Shown piece by piece: positions 47,905 through 58,428 of a DNA stretch of 64,000 bases. The notes beneath the pieces were generated by a model. That model saw only the letters and a list, made by a program, of their open reading frames with translations. It did no database searches and was not told where the DNA came from. Source of the stretch: Cubamyces lactineus (taxonomy: Eukaryota > Basidiomycota > Agaricomycetes > Polyporales > Polyporaceae); assembly GCA_022376465.1 (NCBI GenBank), contig JACDTU010000026.1:1-64000 (forward strand). Direction: 5' to 3'. The translations under genes and the position numbers were made by a program. Position 1 is the stretch's first letter, and every line of letters starts with the position of its first letter.

Positions 47905-49743
47905 TTATAGGGACAGAGAGGCAACTCGTTCTGACAAGCAAATAGTTAGCATTATGTAGAGACATCTACATTGGTTGGTGAGACTGCGTACCTGCGAGCA
48001 CATCCTCTGAAGCTTCTCTCTCGCGGTCTATGAACTCTTGCTGCACGCGCTCGCCCTCTTCCTCTGTGATCCTCTGCAACGTTCTCCCGTCTGGCCTATC
48101 CTCAATTCGCCACCACCTCGTAGACTCGATGTGAGCCGTACGCCTCAGCTCGTCCCACTCGTGCAAGTCGGCGCGAGCATTGTCCCCGTCGTCATCGGAG
48201 AGGTTAGTGTCATCTGTGGGCGTTCCATAAAGTATCCCCTCGAGGCTCCCGCCGACAAGCACCGCTAAGCAGCAGAGCGAGGGCATTGCTTCCAGCAGAC
48301 GCCACGGGAGGCTCCACAGCGCCTTGGCGCTATGCGTCTCCGTTCCTTGGGCTGTCTGCTGCTGTACCTGCATCCCGTCCTGAAGCCCTTGTGTGAAGAG
48401 GTCGTGGGCGATTGACAACCGGGACACGGGGATGTAGAGGCGCAAACATGGGATCTGGAGCTGCGCCAGGTCTCCCGGGAGCTTATTCTACGAAGATCGC
48501 GGGGTGCATACAACGTTCAGCGCTAGGAAAATCCCCTCGGTCGTCTACTGCAATCATCAATACTCACCAAGAGTTTGACTTGGGTGCCTGTCGTTAGCGA
48601 CACATCAACCTTAAGCTCCAACACGCGCAGCCTGGGCGCGGCACGAGCGACGTCGGACCAAAATGCTGCGGGGAAATGGGAGGGGACCAACGAAGAGTAT
48701 AGCTCTATAGGCGACGCGACGCGCAGGAGGTCCAGGAAGCGGGCTCTCTCGTCCCTGTCCGACAACTTGCCTCCGATCTGCAGCAGATCGACCCTCTTTA
48801 GCCTCTTCAGGACGTACGGCACTTCATAGTGTTCTCCGAGCATCAGGCGTCTGAGGGGTCGCCAGCCTGGGAGTGCGGTATCGGATTCGCCGCTCGGCAC
48901 TGGGGGAAAAGGCATCTCCGCCTCGAAGTTAATACGCGCTGAGAAAATCAGAGTGTGCAAGCTGGGGCAGAGCGAGACCATCTCGAGCGCAGGGATGGAC
49001 GATTCTGACAGTCGGAGGTAGGTGAGTGAAGGCAGCTCAGGAGGCGCGTTGCCGCTATGGTAGTGAGCGCTGAGAGTAGCGGAAGGAGTGAAGTTCCACA
49101 GCTTCAAAATGCGCAGGTTGCGGAAGTGGGCGAGTGCGTCAAGAAGCGCGGGCATCGTTATAGGCTCGTCTGGCAGGGGGTAATCGTCTTCGGTGTGGTA
49201 TGAGAGGGTCAGGCGGGTGATGTCAGCCTGGGACGACTGCAAGGGAGACAGCGCGGTATCGCCGAGAACGGAGAGGCGGAGGTGCTGCAGATTCGTCATT
49301 GTGGACAACGCGGTACCAATCCGCGGATCACGCTGCAGGCAGGGCTGAAAGCGCTCCAACGCGAGCTCGCAGATGTTTTGAGCATGAAGGAGTATGTCGC
49401 CGATCAGATGAGCTTCAGAGACATCTTCGTAGAGCGTTGCGATATCGGCCAGCGAGAGCACTTGGGCAGATTCTCTTGGAATAGATGTTCCATCCTGGAT
49501 GAAGCAGTATACTTCGATCGCTAGTGTCCGAACATATTGAGCACGGGCGGGGTCACCGGACAGAAGGTATTTATGAAGATGGCAGAGGTCGCGCCTGCTG
49601 ATACACGCGATCACTGCGGCGACGCGGGGAAGCGCGAGGGCAGACAGCCGTTTTGAAGCGAGTGCGATATTCAGGGCATGCTCCCCGTATAGATGAGATA
49701 GTATGAGGAGGAGTACGTCGTCTGGAAGATCAAGGAACTTCAT
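47905..49743 (-). CDS. F-box protein (paralogue 3 of 3)
   Basis: Exons 49743-48568 and 48487 downwards are joined by an 80-nt GTGAGT...GTAG intron. The N-terminus MKFLDLPDDVLLLILSHLYG, then EHALNIALASKRLSALALPR, is an F-box, followed by LRR-like repeats. The intron sits at KLL|NKLPGDLAQLQ, equivalent to the shared intron of the other paralogues. RAQYVRTLAIE, SEAHLIGDILL and ERFQPC...DPRIGTAL match paralogue 1. Two endings are possible. Reading through gives a TAG at 47966 and 565 residues. Using a good intron (47991-47931, GTACGC, branch GCTAAC, TCAG) moves the stop to 47905 with C-terminus ERVASLSL. A probable SCF substrate receptor. It converges on the PSD2-like gene. Confidence 0.82.
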
Positions 49744-50218
49744 TCGATGGTCGCTGACGCCACTGGACCTGTACTGGATCCGGGGTGAGCCCAACGTTCC
49801 GTATGAGATGGCAGGCTATCGCATGTACCGAACCTTTTGAAGGACTTTGCTCACCACTTCGTTGGCTGTTGCTTTAACAGGTGATAGCACTGATATTGGC
49901 AAGAGAATGGGCCCGGGATGGCAGGAGAAATCTCGCAGTCACGATCTCCAGGCCGAATCCTCCCTGCTACGGTTTGGTGTTGTTGTGCCACAGTCACGCA
50001 CTAACGTTCAACATCATAACAGCACTGGCCATTAGAGCATATTTACACGCAGTCTCAACCGCCCCGCCCGAGTTTCAGACCAGAGAGAGGACTTACCATC
50101 TGATCAGAATATTAATATTGACGATACAGAGTACTAGTCGGTCGAACTCCTCGCCGTCTAATAGACGGGGGAGTTGCAACCCCACTACTGAAATAGTTGG
50201 TCGGTCAGAGACCCGTCT
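49744..50218. other. Intergenic region upstream of F-box paralogue 3
   Basis: No supported gene. Contains the F-box promoter on the minus strand and leads into a decayed-looking plus-strand region. Confidence 0.45.
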
Positions 50219-50911
50219 ATGTTTCTCTTCGGCCCCTTCTGGGACCAGTGCGACCGTTCTCCGACCATGATCCCCGCCGCACGCGTCAGCAGGATCATGG
50301 AGCCCATACAAGCATCTATGGCTTTCCACGCTTCGCGTGTGGACCTGCAAAGACACCCGTTCATCGACATGTTTCGATTCGTTAAACGGCTCGTTGTCAA
50401 GCTCGACGTGGCTAGCGACCTCAATTGCGTCCTCCTTTACGCGCTGAGATATACCAATTTGGCGGATACAGACGTCGTCTCTGATCTCAGAAGCTCAGAA
50501 GATACAGATTGAATCCTCGACTTCTACAAGGTTCTCTTGTACGGTGGGCGCCACCTTAACGTGAGCACTCAGACGAGCTTGAAGTTGAAGGTAATGGGTC
50601 TCGATGACGTGAAGGCTGAGGATATGAGGAAGTTCTACGACGAGAGCTTCACCATAGGCTATCTCGAAGATTCTACCTATTCCACGAGATTGCAGGGAAA
50701 CATGCGACTCCGAGTCGAGGATGTCGAGAATCCGGACCGATTACCGGCAGTGCTCTGCATGTATATCTCATCTCCCGGAATGCGTTGTACGCGCAGTGCA
50801 CTCCATCATATGGAAAACCAGCTCCTAGCTCAAGGTGTCTACTTCGCAAGGTCCCTGGAAGGGTTCGGCGCGCATGCAGCGCGGTTGTGTGTAGGTAAAG
50901 GCGAACGGTAA
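50219..50911 (+). pseudogene. Open frame interrupted by one in-frame TGA, possible gene remnant
   Basis: From ATG at 50219 a frame runs 97 codons to TGA at 50510-50512 and then continues in the same frame for 133 more codons to a TAA at 50909. Both halves look protein-like, for example FRFVKRLVVKLDVASDLN before and ILDFYKVLLYGGRHLN after the stop. No intron with usable donor and acceptor removes the TGA cleanly. The stretch ends at a GTAAGC that could be a donor. The family is unknown. It may be a recently broken gene or two exons of a gene I cannot resolve. Confidence 0.35.
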
Positions 50912-51882
50912 GCCTCGCTATATGCTGCCTCTAGATACATCGCCTGATGCTTCGACTCCTTCAACGCTAGAGCACCGGGAAGCCATCGCAGCAGCAGCCA
51001 AGAGACGAACTCTCCCTGCTCTTGAGGCCACGCTCGAGCAGATGCGCCTCTCCCAGGTGCCTGAACGCATCGACACCTTGTACAATGGGCGACCAAGGAG
51101 CCTCATGCCCCCGCTGATCATGCACCGCGCGTTTCATGCTACAGGCGCATATAGAACAGGCCAGGGACGCCAAGTTTCGCGCGACGAAACCTCGCAGGCT
51201 ACCTCGCTGGTGTCCAGATTGGGAGGTGCTCCGTACAGCCGGCAGGGCCGTTTCGAAGCGCTTCAAGGTCTGGTGAGCGCGGTGCACCCATAACTCCTCA
51301 CCCCCGCAATCCTACGTAGCTCGGGCGGAGAATTCTCTCCGGGCGGGGTCGTCTTTGCGGGAGAGCCCACTCCTGATGGCAGATGACCGATTATGTGCAT
51401 CACTGAGGTCTTGACGAGGTGGGACAAGGACGCAGTGGACTCACCCCGAGTTCGAGACGGAGCAGGACTACCTTGCGTTTTACTGCTCGAAAGAGGTGCA
51501 TGGTTCATTGCATGGACGGCGGACGTCCAAGGAATTCACAGGATCATCACGCTCATGCTACTGCGTTCATCACAGGCAGCCATCTTCCGCCAAGCGTCAT
51601 CCTGTCCGTGCCTCCTCCTCAGCATCACACACAAGCGCATCATTGTCAACGGCGCCCTATTCGGCTACCGAATCATCTCGCACACCCTCGATGAGACGAT
51701 CACGCTCAGTCAGACACTGCTCAATCTCTTCCACAACGACAACGAAGGGATATATCTCGTCGCATCCTTCATCTGCGCTCTCCGCGCCGTCCTCGACGAG
51801 CTCGCGGGATACTATGCTCGCATATCCGCAGCTTACCAGACCAAAGCAATCGTCACCGCCCTCCACGATCCCTCCAACGTAG
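50912..51882 (+). other. Uncertain coding remnants downstream of the broken frame
   Basis: Two plus-strand frames have partly protein-like sequence: 50922-51293 (TLEHREAIAAAAKRRTLPAL) and 51393-51899 (ETITLSQTLLNLFHNDNEG). Neither could be joined by consistent introns to its neighbours. They may be parts of the same decayed gene. Confidence 0.3.
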
Positions 51883-52401
51883 CTCGCCGAAGCGTATAAG
51901 TACATCGAGCCGCACTTCGACACATTCGAGATGGGCGACAGGCGGATGAAACCGAGGTACACCGGACGTGTACAAAAAGAACCCAAGACCGCCGCGCTCA
52001 CCGCAATCGCGCAGGTGCCAGACGCCGACACAGAACAAGACGTCGTGGTGCTCTTCATGCCGAGCACCGTGCCAGACATGTCCCGTCTCTTGACGAACAA
52101 ATGGGTCGGGCCGGATGCACCACGGCTCTGGTTCTGCGAGTGGGTCCAGAGCACCATGACATTCGTCGTCGTGATGGGCCGCATCGCCGTAGTGAAAGAG
52201 GGCGCGAAGGACGCCGCGGGTCCTATTTTGATTTTCAGCGACTTCATCAGGCTACACGAGACGGCGGAAAAGCAGAAGACGTCAAGCATCGTGCTCGGCA
52301 AGCGGGCGAACGCGTACGTGCTCACTCGTGGGCAAGACGGAGAGCCTCTTCTGATGGGCTTCGACTGCAGCGACAACGCGCGGAATGACTGGTATTCCTG
52401 A
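51883..52401 (+). CDS. Probable 3' exon of an unidentified gene or gene remnant
   Basis: After a TAG that could act as an acceptor (51880-51882) the frame reads LAEAYKYIEPHFDTFEMGDR and stays open for 172 codons to a TGA at 52399. The sequence looks like a mixed alpha/beta domain (QDVVVLFMPSTVPDMSRLLT, RLWFCEWVQSTMTFVVVMG, KRANAYVLTRGQDGEPLLMG). I could not resolve the upstream exon, and the family is not recognised. A 291-codon minus-strand frame overlaps it but has poor composition. It may form one gene with the 50.2-51.9 kb pieces. Confidence 0.4.
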   Translation, partial: LAEAYKYIEPHFDTFEMGDRRMKPRYTGRVQKEPKTAALTAIAQVPDADTEQDVVVLFMPSTVPDMSRLLTNKWVGPDAPRLWFCEWVQSTMTFVVVMGRIAVVKEGAKDAAGPILIFSDFIRLHETAEKQKTSSIVLGKRANAYVLTRGQDGEPLLMGFDCSDNARNDWYS

Positions 52402-53708
52402 AGCACCGCGACGTGAGGACACCACGGCGACTTTGGTATGCGATGCGATGTATGTATCAGTGTATCAGTATCTGTTAGCTGGCTGTGAGGTATGATGAAC
52501 ATACCTGCTGTGCGCTCAAACGTTCTCGACAATAGCTTTGACCCTCAAGGAAGCATGAGTAGTATCAACGATCCGGTTTCCTTGAAAAGTCGCTCATAGA
52601 TAGTGAGTGCATAGCCACACGCGCTCCCGACCGGTGCTACCTGAACCGTTCAAGTCCCCGAGCATCAGACGTTCGCAGCATGCAGCCCACGCATACTGCC
52701 AATAGCTTCGCCCCAACAAATGAAGATAGTGATTACGGTATGTATGCCACCATACTCTGAACATCAACCGGTCCCCTTCGCCCAGGGTTCACGATAGGGT
52801 CGAGGGTGCTTGTACTCAATGGACGGTGGCCAGCGGGCCATCTATCTCAAGAAGCTGATATGCGTCATCCAGAGCGTTTCGAGCTTAACTATCGGGGGAA
52901 GCGTACCATATTATTTCGGGTGCAATATACATGGATAGTACCCAACTGCATACGCCGATTCCCATCCGACTCCAAACGCCGGTGTCGGTGTCTGCGTGTT
53001 CACATCGAAGTGCCACTACATCCGATCTTGATACCGATACCTGCATCGCACGTCCATAGAGCTTCGTATGTACAGCCGTGCGCAAAGTAGCCGTATACTT
53101 AGACGACGTCGACCAAAGTTGCATTATGCAGTCCGAGGCGGGCGGGAAGCGGAGGTAAAGGCGCCTACGGCGGCGGACAGCCCTTGAGAATCCCATTGAC
53201 TCTTCCACTGGAATTCAGCGGTGCCGAAGCGCTCCCACCCGCTCTCCGAGTCCTTGGCTTAACCTACGATGGCTAGTCCGACTGGGCGGAGGGCGATGGG
53301 CGAAGGGGAGGGGAACGTCCGCAGTGACTCCGGGCCTGCGCGGGCGGCTCCGCGGTTCGAAATGACTGCGCGATGCTAGCTCGGAGGCGGTTCCTGATTA
53401 CCAGTCCGACTGCAAACAAGTGTCTCAGACGCGCGTTCATCGGCTGCGCGTCCAAGGAACAGGGCGTATAGTAGTTTGTTAGTTGGAACCCTGAATCTGG
53501 CCGAGTCATCGCGTCAGTCACAAGGGCTTCGAGATCTGCTCTGAGAAGGGCTACGCGTTAACTGCGAGACCCTATAAAAGCGATTCCAGCAAAGGCCATA
53601 GTCCTACACAAACACTCGATTTCGCCCCGCAGCCACCACTTCACACTCACACTCACCTCTACGACGCTACCAAGCATCTACCACAACTTGCGCTCTTACA
53701 CATTCACC
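52402..53708. other. Intergenic region, promoter of the small duplicated-motif gene
   Basis: 1.3 kb with no supported gene. A core promoter lies at its end: TATAAAA at 53573 and a CA-rich leader with CACTCACACTCAC-type repeats near 53640-53660. Confidence 0.5.
53573..53579 (+). promoter_or_regulatory. TATA box of the small duplicated-motif gene
   Basis: TATAAAA 136 nt before the ATG at 53709. A classical consensus box, suggesting an inducible or strongly expressed gene. Confidence 0.6.
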
Positions 53709-54125
53709 ATGTCGAGCAACTCATCACCCCACCTCTCCTCACCGTCTATGGTCTCTGTGGCCACAACGTCGAGCGCGTCCTCATCCACGCCACTGAAACC
53801 ATCACCCTCGTCGGCTTCGAAGCCGAAAGACTACTCTGCCGCGTTTGGGCAGCTGCAGTCGCAGTACGGTTGGGGAGGTTCATCTATCCCGGCGCCAGTG
53901 AGCCCGGCGGCGCGGAGGAAAGAGAAGAAGGAGCAGAGGAAGGAGGCGGAGGACTCGGAGACCCAGCGGGAGTCGCGCGCGTCGAGCAGAACACCACCAG
54001 CACCGAGCGGCGGGAAGGACTACGAGGCGGCGTTTGGAACGCTATCGTCGCGGTTCGGGTTCGGGGGGAGCTTGCCAACGCTGAAGAGACCATCGACGTC
54101 AAAGGCAAAGGACGAGAGGAGATGA
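53709..54125 (+). CDS. Small Ser-rich protein with a duplicated DYxAAFGxLxSxxG motif
   Basis: An intronless frame of 138 residues. Two copies of one motif are present: DYSAAFGQLQSQYGWGGS at about 38-55 and DYEAAFGTLSSRFGFGGS at about 103-120. They share D-Y-x-A-A-F-G-x-L-x-S-x-(Y/F)-G-(W/F)-G-G-S and are separated by a highly charged helical stretch (RRKEKKEQRKEAEDSETQRE). The N-terminus is Ser/Pro/Thr-rich and the tail is basic. No signal peptide or membrane segment. The strong TATA box and short, intronless structure resemble stress-induced small proteins. Function unknown; the motif may bind a partner in two copies. Confidence 0.75.
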   Translation: MSSNSSPHLSSPSMVSVATTSSASSSTPLKPSPSSASKPKDYSAAFGQLQSQYGWGGSSIPAPVSPAARRKEKKEQRKEAEDSETQRESRASSRTPPAPSGGKDYEAAFGTLSSRFGFGGSLPTLKRPSTSKAKDERR

Positions 54126-54537
54126 GAGGACGAGCGCCGGCTTCTGATTGGATGGGACTCCGATGTTTCGCTATAAAAGGCTACTTCATTACCATTTCTG
54201 TCGCGCTCATACTCAACGTCTCCATCATTCGTTATTATTCTATATTGACAACAATTGCAACATTAACATCTTGTTAGTATACTCCGGCCCTTGAGAGCTC
54301 ATGATCCAAGCTGTTAAAGTGTTGTGAATACGACGCAGCGTCTCTCTCAGTCTGTCATCGTTCAAATCGTGAGCCAGGACCTCCCGAGTCAATCGTAGAG
54401 GCCACCGAATTTATAGTACACGAGGGGACAGAAAATGCAGAAACCCGTATTTACATGCGCCGTAATAGAGATAAGATAGGAGGGGCGCGAAAATGTTCGA
54501 GTGGACAAAGCCGGAGACGGTGCAAGCACCGCTCCCT
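54126..54537. other. Convergent 3' region with a second TATAAAA
   Basis: No supported gene. TATAAAA at 54172-54178 lies 47 nt after the stop of the small gene on the plus strand, but no coding frame follows before the minus-strand 7TM gene. Confidence 0.45.
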
Positions 54538-56018
54538 TCACCGCCGCCAAAAGAGCCACACGCTCAAAATATCCTGTCAGATACTCGGCGTAAGCGTTTT
54601 CAAAGTTCTCCGAGTCCTATATAGTAGCAAGAGGACTTACCCGCTGCGTTCCAAACACAAGGAATGCGATCAAGGGCACTGTCGGCGCAAGTAGAGAGTT
54701 AGTATCAGGACATGCCACCGCTCACCCTACAGACGCAACTCACTTAAGGCGATGATCGTGTTACCAGCGAACGCCGATACGTTCGACAAGAATACAAATG
54801 CGCATCTAACCCAGCCACACTCTGCATTAGCGCGCGGCGTCGCGACTCATTCGGCTCGGTACGCACCCAATGCCCACCACACAGACGAAGGAGAAGATGG
54901 CGACACGGACGATGAGCGAGAACGGGATCTGGCCCGGCCTGTCCGACTTGCGAAGCGCACGCCAATTCTTGAACAGCACGGTGCCAATGTACACTGCAAT
55001 CCATTGCCACCGTCATCATGAGTCGACCAGCGTCCGGTACGACCGCGATATGATGCCTCACCGTCCAGGCCGACCATGACCAACAATATGGCGGCGACGC
55101 AAGCGGCCGTCACGTTTCCGCTGTCGTAGAGCATAGGTTAATTCATAATGGTATGCGCCATTTCCGCCTGGGACGCTACTTACGGTGTCCCCGTCTTGAT
55201 TGTGCAGTATACGAGGCCGTTTGAGCGTTGGACCGTCTCCGGGTGCCGCGACCCGAGCTAGGTCGCAGACGAGTGGTGAGACAGGTTCAGGATTCGCTGA
55301 TGGCCCTCGGTGACTCACAACCAGGATTGCGATGATGAAGCCCAGCCACAGGACGTACGGCGCGAGAAGCAACTGAGGTCATACATAGTCTGAGCGCTTC
55401 CTGTGATTTCAGGGATGCGTCGAGCGCACTTACGAAGCTATTCCTGAAGTAGTGCCGGGGCTGCGTGCCCTTCGGGGGCGGGCGCAAGGCGTTAGACAAC
55501 GTGAACCACAATTGCAGCACAAGCGAGAATGTGGACATCGCGACGCTACGACGAGGCATTGTCAGCGCTCTGAACACCGCAGATCGCATGTCGTACTCAC
55601 AGAACGGGGGCGGCGTAGATCAAACACGCCTGCGAAAGACATAGCGGATAAACGGGCGGCTCGGCCCTCGTCTGCTGTCCACTGAAAGCACTATATCCCA
55701 CCACATCCTTTCAGCACTCATACCGGCAGATTCGCTGCAAAGTGATACTCACAGCAGCGTGTACGATATAACATATATCAACCACGTGATGCAGAAGTTC
55801 AGCCAGGTGAAGTGTCGGTACACCTTGCGCGCGAACAGCGCGGTTACCAGGACCGCGAGCAATCCGATGCCTCCGGAAAACTGGAAAGTCAGGAAGATTT
55901 TGAGCTCAGTATGCTCCTGCCCCTATGGTGACTCGTTCAGCTCCATAGCATCATGAGAAGCAGCGAGAGACAATCATACCTGAGTGAGGGAAGACATACG
56001 CTTCAACATAGTGTACAT
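54538..56018 (-). CDS. Orphan seven-transmembrane protein, 11 exons
   Basis: Exons, minus strand: 56018-55980, 55916-55753, 55690-55601, 55545-55434, 55372-55319, 55257-55184, 55120-55062, 54993-54867, 54805-54744, 54678-54641, 54573-54538, giving 284 residues with every phase consistent. Seven hydrophobic segments are visible, including FQFSGGIGLLAVLVTALFA, WLNFCITWLIYVISYTLL, VAMSTFSLVLQLWFTLSN, APYVLWLGFIIAILV and LIVRVAIFSFVCVVGIG. A conserved-looking NGLVYCTI loop follows helix 4 and the tail is FGTQRDILSVWLFWRR. The topology is GPCR-like. It belongs to a family widespread in mushrooms and is not an STE2/STE3 receptor. Introns fill about 40 percent of the locus. Confidence 0.8.
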
Positions 56019-57173
56019 CGCCGGTTCTCGCTCCTACACTAGAAGGGACACGGACGACTCTCTTGACGGCGGGAGACACAAAGACCCGAGCTAGCTCCAG
56101 AACCAGACCAGCCGGAGAGAACGAAGGACGAATAGATACTAGATAGTACAAGAAGAAGTGAGAAAAGCGAGCGGACCCACGCCGCAGGCTGCAAGAAGAG
56201 AGTAACGAAACGAAGAGGACGATGGGGGAAAGAAGACAACACGCGTCGCTGGACGCGCCCTCGCCGACGGGAGACCGGCCGGTACCGCTGGAAGCCATCA
56301 TCATGTCGACAATGAGGTGCACTGGTGACTGAGGCCCGAGGGATACCGTACCAACCAGCGATGATAGCAACAGCATCAAATGATAGGTCGCGCGGGCTCC
56401 AGCTCAGTCTCCACCCGTCGCAGTGCAGGCTGAAGCACCAACAAGTCGACGATGCTGTGCTGGGAGTGATGAACAGTGGCGAGCGCCCGTATTCCGCAAC
56501 AGCAGATCAAAGGCCGCCCGGGACCCAAGAGAATTATGCTGCGGCATTGCGTCCGGTATTTAACACTATGCTGCTGCGTCAGCTCGACAAACGTTGGGCA
56601 CTGTATGATGCTCGTATACTGTGCCTTATGGTGGGGTGAGGTCGCCCGGGGAAGTACTGAGCGGCTGGCGCTGTGGTTCATGTTCAAGTTCGTTGGGTGG
56701 CACGTACCGTCACAGTAGTGGGATGACGAGATGGAAGCAACGAAACCTTGAGCGCACATAACAACAGATGCTGTCACGATGTCTAGCCAAGCCATTGATT
56801 GTACCTTCAGAAGCGCTTCATGAATGGCGAACGCAGTGTGAGCGCTCTCGAATTAATCGTCATGGCATACCTAAGTGACACGATGTCTTTGAGAACCTGA
56901 TGGATTACAGGGGTTAAGCAATGAAACTCATTAGTGACGATGAAGATCATTAGCGAGCTCTCTTGGCGTAACTTGCACCTGTGTCAACAGTTTCAAGTAC
57001 AAGTGCATTGCTCCAAGTAGGAACTTGCATACCACAATTGCTTACCATTATCGGGAGACTCAGAACTGCACACAGCAAACGCGCGTATGCGGCGTTGCCT
57101 GAAGATTGTCAGGATCGTGAGTGAAAAGGTCTCATCTAAGTTACTGGACCGACCGGATACCAGACGCCTCATG
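56019..57173. other. Intergenic, no supported gene
   Basis: 1.15 kb separating the 7TM gene start from the 3' end of the next minus-strand gene. Short frames only. Confidence 0.5.
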
Positions 57174-57896
57174 CTATTCCAGACCCTCGCGCTGCCTCCG
57201 CGAGTCTCTATCCAACCGAAAGACGACCAACGGAATCAAACTCCACAGCTCCTTCATACCCACCAACATGATTCTCAAAGTCATCAGCGCGGCGGCTAGC
57301 TGTCCGCCAGCCGCAGCCTCGAGCGCCCTGCTCTCTACGCGCGTCCACGCACTGCCGCCCATCGCCATGACGTACAGCGGCGCGACGATGAGCGCGACCT
57401 TGATAGTGTCCGCACCGTCGCGGACCAGCGAATGTAGCATCTCGCGACAACTCGCAGACGGAACGATGTGAACGCCAGGCGGAGGCGTGCCGCCCTTGCG
57501 GATGTCGGTGTCGAAGAGGTACGCGAAACACGCTACGCCAAGCATCGTAGGGAGGTAGCATATGAGCGCACAAACGCCGCCGACGAGCATAGCCGCGACG
57601 AGGGGTGGATAGGCTCCGTACACGGGGCGAGCAGCATATAGGGCAAAACGAGCGCTCGCGGATGAAGCGAGGAAGCAGGACGCTAGAAAGGCGACGACCA
57701 TGGTAGCGGTCGTGAGAAGCGAGGACGTGGGAGGGGCGCGCGACGTTGCTGTAGAGCTGTGAGGTGGCGTACGAGAACGCCTCGGGGTACTTCTCTGTTC
57801 ATCAGGTTGGGCATCGACGGTCGTCTGGGATTGTGAGACGCGAGGGGGAGTCGCTCTCGGCTTGGTGGGACCGTGGATTTCCTCTGTCCGAGGCAT
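57174..57896 (-). CDS. Four-TM membrane protein, unknown function
   Basis: An intronless frame of 240 residues from the ATG at 57896 (MPRTEEIHGPTKPR). The frame is open a little further upstream but has no earlier ATG. The first 60 residues are Pro/Ser/Thr/Arg-rich and disordered. Hydrophobic segments follow: TATMVVAFLASCFLASSASA, LVAAMLVGGVCALICYLP, TIKVALIVAPLYVMAMGG and LMTLRIMLVGMKELWSLIPL. The protein ends in a basic tail. Architecture resembles the genes at 35384 and 37180. The family is not recognised. Confidence 0.65.
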   Translation of the reverse strand: MPRTEEIHGPTKPRATPPRVSQSQTTVDAQPDEQRSTPRRSRTPPHSSTATSRAPPTSSLLTTATMVVAFLASCFLASSASARFALYAARPVYGAYPPLVAAMLVGGVCALICYLPTMLGVACFAYLFDTDIRKGGTPPPGVHIVPSASCREMLHSLVRDGADTIKVALIVAPLYVMAMGGSAWTRVESRALEAAAGGQLAAALMTLRIMLVGMKELWSLIPLVVFRLDRDSRRQREGLE

Positions 57897-58428
57897 TCCT
57901 GCGAGCCGTGCGTGCGTGGCGGCCAAGAGTTGCGATTTATAGTGTTCTATGTAACGCGGTGAGTAGGTCAACTCGCCTGTAACTACTGACCACTATATGT
58001 TCTGTGAGCTGACCGGCTGAAGGGGACAGGAGGCTCTTCGAGCGAATTCCTATGAATGAAGAGAGATTACTGTTGTCAACATTCGCATGCCAGTACTCTC
58101 TAGGCAGATATATGGGCAGACAGCGAAGACTACCACAAACATACCACAGCGGTGAAGGGAAGAAGTGTTTTGTACAGGCACGGTGGCCACAACGTCGTGG
58201 CCACTGGCGTGTCGTAGCGACTGCGGATTGAGAAGGACGGTGCCGAGACGCAGGATGATAGATGACGTAATGTCCTTAATCGGGCTTAGTCTCTTAGAGT
58301 TGCAGCAGACGCCCACCAACCAACCAATCGGGGAGCACTTGGTTGACATCTGGCAGTTCTCAAGACAAACATTACAATTGTTACAGTACAAATGGAAAAG
58401 TGCAGGACACCATCGTCGAACAAATGAT
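57897..58428. other. Intergenic, no supported gene
   Basis: Between two minus-strand genes: the promoter of the 4-TM gene and the 3' region of the tandem-exon gene. Short frames only. Confidence 0.5.

Noticed and set aside
51657..52532. 291-codon minus-strand frame
   Set aside because: Ser/Cys/Val-rich composition typical of an antisense shadow. The plus-strand frame is more protein-like.
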